The position numbers and the translations under genes were made by a program. Positions 60,123 to 64,000 of a stretch of 64,000 bases of DNA are shown piece after piece. Each line of letters starts with the position of its first letter. The stretch's first letter is position 1. The notes beneath the pieces are model-generated. The model was given only the letters and a program-made list of their open reading frames with translations, made no database searches and had not been told where the DNA came from. The stretch is from an uncultured Dysosmobacter sp. (GTDB lineage: Bacteria; Bacillota; Clostridia; Oscillospirales; Oscillospiraceae), in contig CANQPD010000006.1 of assembly GCA_947625655.1 (NCBI GenBank), positions 1 to 64,000 on the forward strand, written 5' to 3'.

Positions 60123-60833
60123 TCAGACCGCGAAATAGTATCCCGCCCCTCTCCGGGTCAGGATCAGCGCCGGATTGGCGGGGTCCAGCTCGATTTTCTC
60201 CCGCAGGCGGCGGACGGTCACATCCACGGTCCGCACGTCGTCGCCCACATAGCCGTAGTTCCAGACCTGCTCCATCAGATCCACCCGGGAGTACACCTTG
60301 TTGGGGTGGCTGGCCAGAAAGGTCAGCAGCTCGTATTCCCGCTGGGTCAGATCGATGGCCTTCCCGGCCCGGAACACCTGATGGCTGTCGGTGTTGATGG
60401 AGAGGTCCCCGGAGACAGGCATGGCGCTGGCGGCGGCCGTGGCGGCGGCAGGCGCGGCCATGGCGGTGCGGCGGATGTTGGCGCCCACCCGGGCGATCAG
60501 CTCCCGCATGGAAAAGGGCTTGGTGATGTAGTCGTCCGCGCCGATCTCCAGCCCCAGGACCTTGTCCGCCTCCTCTTCCCGGGCGGTGAGGATGATGACC
60601 GGCACGTTGTCGCCCTCCTGGCGGAGGGTCCGGCACACGTCAAATCCGTTCATCTTGGGCAGCATCACGTCCAGCAGGATGAGATCGGGCTTTTCGGAAC
60701 GGGCCTTGTTCAGCCCGTCCTCGCCGTCATAGGCCTCGCAGGTGTTGTAATGCTCCCGCTGGAGATTGAACCGCAGGATATCCACGATATTTTTCTCATC
60801 TTCCACGATCAGAACCGTTTTCTGGCTGTCCAT
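60123..60833 (-). CDS. walR: Response regulator WalR (OmpR family)
   Basis: 236 aa. Receiver domain with VLIVEDEKNIVD, phosphoacceptor Asp in LILLDVMLPKMNG, conserved Thr in ILTAREEE and Lys in DDYITKPFS; an Ala-rich linker (AMAAPAAATAAASA) longer than usual; then the winged-helix domain (LTQREYELLTFLASHPNKVYSRVDLMEQVW...). ATG 60833 has AGGAGG. First gene of the Wal operon. Confidence 0.97.
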   Translation of the reverse strand: MDSQKTVLIVEDEKNIVDILRFNLQREHYNTCEAYDGEDGLNKARSEKPDLILLDVMLPKMNGFDVCRTLRQEGDNVPVIILTAREEEADKVLGLEIGADDYITKPFSMRELIARVGANIRRTAMAAPAAATAAASAMPVSGDLSINTDSHQVFRAGKAIDLTQREYELLTFLASHPNKVYSRVDLMEQVWNYGYVGDDVRTVDVTVRRLREKIELDPANPALILTRRGAGYYFAV

Positions 60834-60861
60834 CAAAAACCTCCTGTGCAGCTGCGCGGGG

Positions 60862-61410
60862 TCACAGGTCCAGCTTGGCCTTCGCCATCAGGACCGCGGC
60901 CACAGTCTTGGCGTCCTCGATCTCGCCGTCCAGGCACCGGTGGACCATCTCGGCGAAGGGGATGCGCTCCACATTCAAAAATTCGTCCGGGTCCAGGTGC
61001 TGCTCCTCCATGCGCAGGCCCCTGGCCAGGAATAAATACAGCGTCTCGGCATAACAGCCGGGGGCGGGCAGGATGCGCCCCAGGGGCAGAAAGACCTCCG
61101 GCACGGCGCCGGTCTCCTCCTTCAGCTCCCGCAGGGCGCCCTCGGCGGGCGACTCGCCGGGATCCAGCTTGCCGGCGGGGATCTCCAGCAGCGTCCTGCC
61201 GAAGACGTAGCGGTACTGGGTCACGGTCAGCACGTTGTTCTTCTCGTCCAGCGGCAGCACCGCCACGCCGTCCACGTGCTCCACCACCTCCCGGGTGGAG
61301 GTATTGCCGTTGGGCAGCAGCACCTCGTCCACATGGACGCTGAGGATCTTGCCTTCAAATTTCTCCTCCCGGCGGAGGGTTTTCTCCACCAGGCTCTTTT
61401 CATCGATCAT
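60862..61410 (-). CDS. ADP-ribose pyrophosphatase (Nudix)
   Basis: 182 aa. The complete Nudix box GKLDPGESPAEGALRELKEETGA with the preceding TLLEIPAGK and the earlier EVVEHVDGVAVLPLDEKN match NudF-type enzymes that split ADP-ribose into AMP and ribose-5-phosphate. AAGGTG precedes ATG 61410. Same direction as the Wal operon, 25 bp upstream of walR, and possibly its first gene. Confidence 0.94.
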   Translation of the reverse strand: MIDEKSLVEKTLRREEKFEGKILSVHVDEVLLPNGNTSTREVVEHVDGVAVLPLDEKNNVLTVTQYRYVFGRTLLEIPAGKLDPGESPAEGALRELKEETGAVPEVFLPLGRILPAPGCYAETLYLFLARGLRMEEQHLDPDEFLNVERIPFAEMVHRCLDGEIEDAKTVAAVLMAKAKLDL

Positions 61411-61462
61411 ATCGGATGCACCTTCTTGTTTGAATTCCGCCGGACTGGTTTAGAATTTTAAT

Positions 61463-61492
61463 ATTATAGCACAGACGGCTGAAATTGCCAAG
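61463..61492 (-). promoter_or_regulatory. Promoter of the Nudix-wal operon
   Basis: Minus strand: TTGGCA (61492-61487), 18-bp spacer, TATAAT (61468-61463). Confidence 0.75.
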
Positions 61493-61584
61493 GGATCTTA
61501 TTCTGCCCCCTGTCCGCGGGCTGCTATGATTGTATCACGCCTCCCGCGCCTTTACAAGCCGCGGGAGATGACCGCCGTTCCCCC

Positions 61585-61613
61585 TTGAAGAATCCCGCCG
61601 GCTGTGCTATACT
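61585..61613 (+). promoter_or_regulatory. smpB promoter
   Basis: TTGAAG (61585-61590), 17-bp spacer, TATACT (61608-61613), giving a leader of about 20 nt. Confidence 0.75.
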
Positions 61614-61636
61614 ATAAAAACTTTCCAGGGTAGGAG

Positions 61637-62110
61637 GTGAGCCCCACGGAGAAACGGGGGATCAAGATTGCGGCCCAGAACCGCAAGGCCTTCCACGACT
61701 ACTTCGTGGAGGACAAATACGAGGCCGGCATCGAGCTGGCGGGCACAGAGGTCAAGTCCATCCGGGCCGGCACGCTGAACCTGAAGGACTCGTACTGCAC
61801 CGTCAAGGATGGCGAGCTGTTTGTCCACGGCCTGCATATCTCGCCCTATGAAAAGGGCAACATCTTCAACAAGGACCCGGTCCGCACCCGCCGGCTGCTG
61901 ATGCACAAGCGGGAGATCCGAAAGCTCCACGCCCTCATCAAGCAGGACGGCTACACCCTGGTGCCCCTGTCGGTGTACTTCAAGGACGCCCGGGTGAAGC
62001 TGGAAGTGGGCCTGTGCAAGGGCAAGAAGAACTACGATAAACGGGCGGCCACCGCCCAGCGGGACGCCCGCCGGGAGATGGACCGCACCATGAAAGAAAG
62101 GAACCGATAA
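61637..62110 (+). CDS. smpB: tmRNA-binding protein SmpB (non-standard start)
   Basis: About 155 aa. Binds tmRNA and, with it, rescues stalled ribosomes. IAAQNRKAFHDYFVEDKYEAGIELAGTEVKSIRAG, NLKDSY and the C-terminal DKRAATAQRDARREMDR tail are the family pattern. The start is uncertain: the track uses GTG 61637, but that GTG lies inside the perfect SD aggaggtga (61632-61640). The first codon at SD-appropriate spacing is ACG 61646 (8 nt). No ATG or TTG exists before the conserved AAQN. Confidence 0.92.
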   Translation: MSPTEKRGIKIAAQNRKAFHDYFVEDKYEAGIELAGTEVKSIRAGTLNLKDSYCTVKDGELFVHGLHISPYEKGNIFNKDPVRTRRLLMHKREIRKLHALIKQDGYTLVPLSVYFKDARVKLEVGLCKGKKNYDKRAATAQRDARREMDRTMKERNR

Positions 62111-62112
62111 TA

Positions 62113-62637
62113 ATGTCCAATCCCATTTTTACCATCACCATGGCGGACGGCAAGGTCATGACCGGCGAGCTGTACCCCGACAAGGCCCCCAACACCGTCA
62201 ACAACTTCATCGCGCTTGCCAACAAGGGCTTCTACGACGGCCTGATCTTCCACCGGGTGATCCCCGGCTTCATGATCCAGGGCGGCTGCCCCAACGGCAA
62301 CGGCATGGGCGGCCCCGGCTATGAGATCGACGGCGAGTTCTCCGGCAACGGCTTCCGGCAGAACGACCTGAAGCACACCCTGGGCGTGCTGTCCATGGCC
62401 CGCACCATGGCCCCCAACTCCGCCGGCAGCCAGTTCTTCATCATGGTGGCCCCCGCGCCCCATCTGGACGGGCAGTACGCCGCCTTCGGCCAGGTGACCG
62501 AGGGCGCGGACATCGCCGTGGACATCTCCCGGGTGCCCCGCAATATGATGAACGACAAGCCCAAGAAGGATGTGGTCATCCAGTCCATCCGGGTGGACAC
62601 CCAGGGCGAGACGTACCCGGAGCCGGAGACACACTGA
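62113..62637 (+). CDS. Cyclophilin-type peptidyl-prolyl isomerase
   Basis: 174 aa cytoplasmic PPIase. The core cyclophilin signatures are present: YDGLIFHRVIPGFMIQGGCPNGNGMGGPGY (catalytic Arg), LSMARTMAPNSAGSQFFIMVAPAPHLDG and YAAFGQVTEG. No signal peptide. GAAAGGA precedes ATG 62113, 3 bp after smpB, so it is co-translated with smpB. Confidence 0.95.
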   Translation: MSNPIFTITMADGKVMTGELYPDKAPNTVNNFIALANKGFYDGLIFHRVIPGFMIQGGCPNGNGMGGPGYEIDGEFSGNGFRQNDLKHTLGVLSMARTMAPNSAGSQFFIMVAPAPHLDGQYAAFGQVTEGADIAVDISRVPRNMMNDKPKKDVVIQSIRVDTQGETYPEPETH

Positions 62638-62643
62638 GTTCAG

Positions 62644-62675
62644 ATAAAAGATAAAAGATAAAAGATAAAAGATAT
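62644..62675 (+). repeat. GATAAAA microsatellite with downstream complement
   Basis: gataaaa repeated four times in tandem at 62644-62671, with tcttttatct at about 62729-62738 able to pair with it across the gap between the PPIase and SDR genes. AT-rich against GC-rich flanks, as at 28869. Confidence 0.7.
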
Positions 62676-62750
62676 GTTCCGCCTGCCGGGCTTTCTATAT
62701 CTCTTATCTCTTCACTCTGATCTTTTATCTCAAGAAAAGGGGGATTTTTT

Positions 62751-63509
62751 ATGAAAACTGCCATCATCACCGGCGCGTCCTCCGGCCTGGGCCGTGAATT
62801 CGTCCGCCAGATCGGGGACGTGTTCCCGGAGGTGGAGTGCTACTGGCTCATCGCCCGCCGGGCGGACCGGCTGGAGGAGCTGGCGGCGACGCTGGAGGGC
62901 AAGACGGTGGTCTGCCTGCCCCTGGACCTGTGCGATACCATGAGCTTCATGGCCCTCCAGCAGAAGCTGACGGAGGAGCAGCCGGAGGTGGTTTTGCTTG
63001 TGAACAACGCCGGCTGCGGCTATCTTGGCCGCATCGGCGAGATGGATACCGCCTCCCAGACCCGGATGGTGGATCTGAATATGCGGGCACTGACAGCCAT
63101 CACCAATATGACCGTGCCCTACATGGCCGCCGGCAGCCGTATTCTGAACGTCTCCTCCATCGCGTCCTTCTGCCCCAATCCCCGGATGACGGTGTACTCC
63201 TCCACCAAGGCGTATGTGTCCTCCTTCACCGTCGGCGCGGCGGAGGAGCTGCGCCCCAGAGGCATCACCGTCACGGCGGTCTGCCCCGGCCCCATGCAGA
63301 CGGAATTTTTGGACTTGGGCGGCATCACGGGCCATTCCAAGATGTTCGAGACCCTGCCCTACTGCGACCAGGTCCGCGTGGCAGGAGGCGCCCTCCGCGC
63401 CGCCCGGGACGGCCGGACCATCTACACGCCCCGGTTGTTCTACAAGTTCTACCGTGTCCTGGCCAAGGTCACGCCGGTGAAGCTGATGGTCAAATTCGCG
63501 AAAACCTAA
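62751..63509 (+). CDS. Short-chain dehydrogenase/reductase
   Basis: 252 aa. TGASSGLG nucleotide motif at the N-terminus, LVNNAGCG, VSSIAS and the catalytic YSSTKAY are intact, so it is a classical SDR with Ser-Tyr-Lys. The C-terminal VLAKVTPVKLMVKF is a typical amphipathic end of the DltE/YqjQ-like SDR group. AAAAGGGGG precedes ATG 62751. Substrate unknown. Confidence 0.93.
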   Translation: MKTAIITGASSGLGREFVRQIGDVFPEVECYWLIARRADRLEELAATLEGKTVVCLPLDLCDTMSFMALQQKLTEEQPEVVLLVNNAGCGYLGRIGEMDTASQTRMVDLNMRALTAITNMTVPYMAAGSRILNVSSIASFCPNPRMTVYSSTKAYVSSFTVGAAEELRPRGITVTAVCPGPMQTEFLDLGGITGHSKMFETLPYCDQVRVAGGALRAARDGRTIYTPRLFYKFYRVLAKVTPVKLMVKFAKT

Positions 63510-63517
63510 AAATGTCA

Positions 63518-63559
63518 CGGAATCGTAACACATTTCGACGTTGAAATGTGTTATGATTC
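63518..63559. other. Long inverted repeat after the SDR gene
   Basis: ggaatcgtaacacatttc / gaaatgtgttatgattcc, a 18-bp stem with one mismatch and a 6-nt loop. No T-tract. It may act as a terminator without U-run or as a binding site. Confidence 0.75.
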
Positions 63560-63589
63560 CAACAGCAAATCCCGCAGATATCCCAAAAT

Positions 63590-63850
63590 CAGATTCCCGG
63601 CGTCCTCAAAACCAAATCAAAGCCCAGCGAAGCGGGTTTGATTTGGAGAGGCGAGACAAACGGAGCGGTGCGAGCTTTCGGCTTTAGCCGGAAGCGAGTG
63701 GAGCGCAGTTTGCCCAAAATCCAGGAATCCGATCGCAAACCAGCGAAGCGTTTGTGATCGGAAGAGGAGGAGCAAGGGAGCGAGCGCAGTTTTCGCAGTT
63801 AGCCGCGGGCTGACTGCGGAAACGGAGACGAGCGGACTTTGCGACGACGA
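63590..63850. repeat. Hairpin array upstream of ssrA
   Basis: No gene. Successive stems with gcgaagcg-type loops: ccaaatcaaa.cc/gg.tttgatttgg, ctttcggctttagccggaag, ccgatc.caaac/gtttg.gatcgg and gcagttagccgcgggctgactgc. It directly abuts the tmRNA 5' end and resembles the arrays at 91-227 and 35.2-36.2 kb. The ssrA promoter is not obvious in it. Confidence 0.6.
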
Positions 63851-64000
63851 GGGGGTGTACCGGTTTCGACGGGGGTATGGAGGCGGGACCAGCGGGCGGC
63901 GGCGCCTGACCGCCATAAAACGGGCAATTTATAAATTAAATAACAACAACACTGTTGCTGTTGCTGCCTAATTAAAGGCGGCCGTCTGAACCGGAGAGGC
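63851..64000 (+). ncRNA. ssrA: tmRNA (ssrA), 5' part, cut by window end
   Basis: gggggtgtaccggtttcgacgggggtatgg is the conserved tmRNA 5' end (tRNA-like domain, uuCGA T-arm-side stem). The message-like region runs gca att tat aaa ... gct gtt gct gcc taa, giving tag AIYKLNNNNTVAVAA with the protease-recognised VAVAA end and a stop codon. The 3' half, including pseudoknots and the acceptor stem, lies beyond position 64000. With smpB 1.7 kb away, both ribosome-rescue components are neighbours. Confidence 0.95.

Noticed and set aside
56580-61343. 1,587-aa plus-strand ORF
   Set aside because: Antisense shadow of the wal operon and Nudix gene; the GC-rich frame stays open by codon bias, no ribosome site, and no known domain.
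1-64000. CRISPR arrays, insertion sequences, integrases, rRNA or tRNA genes
   Set aside because: None seen: no regular spaced repeats, transposase motifs, or cloverleaf/16S-23S signatures were found by eye on either strand.

Overview
The window looks like chromosomal sequence from a GC-rich, low-motility-type Firmicute of the Oscillospiraceae (Oscillibacter / Dysosmobacter / Lawsonibacter-like). The pointers are strong AGGAGG ribosome binding sites before nearly every gene, a WalRK operon with yycH, yycI and yycJ, Gram-positive-type LexA boxes, PyrK-dependent pyrD, and high GC with lower-GC accessory patches. Species cannot be fixed from sequence alone.

Layout. 1-2870: a duplicated 3' scrap of ackA, full ackA (minus) and divergent tmcAL. 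2897-5612: a lipoprotein, then a PadR regulator with two membrane genes. 5646-10938: a flavodoxin-like and an LDH/MDH-like gene (minus), then a small glycosyltransferase/O-antigen-ligase operon. 10939-16591: a lower-GC island holding one giant exonuclease-RecQ-UvrD fusion helicase. 16592-23015: glyA, 5-formyl-THF cyclo-ligase, dinB with a LexA box, ribU behind an FMN riboswitch, a SLOG gene with a second LexA-like box, and an XRE-regulated membrane operon with a 47-aa gene missing from the ORF track.

23071-35187 is a regulated catabolic-looking locus. On the minus strand lie four tandem HAD phosphatase-like genes, an independent-type phosphoglycerate mutase that is CIRCULARLY PERMUTED, a Gfo/Idh dehydrogenase, a split transketolase and a 4-hydroxybutyrate-dehydrogenase-like enzyme. 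On the plus strand lie a LacI regulator, a PHP phosphoesterase and a PfkB kinase. Two matching AAACGTTT-centred operators sit just downstream of the two divergent promoters, so the whole locus is probably one LacI regulon. The substrate is unknown.

35188-41307: hairpin-array intergenic DNA, MATE exporter, a Cys-rich protein, an aminotransferase and a radical SAM protein. 41375-47965: complete pyrimidine operon pyrC-K-D-F-traX-E-B-I. 48099-53477: SOD, a DUF134-NifX fusion, phosphoglucomutase, three tandem membrane/zinc-ribbon paralogues separated by a strictly placed GTTTACATAA motif, a DUF2007-like gene and rlmH. 53465-60833: the Wal operon (walR-walK-yycH-yycI-murA-walJ-rlmH). 60862-64000: Nudix hydrolase, smpB, cyclophilin, SDR and the 5' part of ssrA (tmRNA); smpB and ssrA together make the ribosome-rescue pair.

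The most novel item is the permuted phosphoglycerate mutase inside a LacI-controlled cluster. Next are the single-gene fusion helicase island (possible genome-defence or repair enzyme) and the repeated intercistronic motif near 51.3-52.7 kb.
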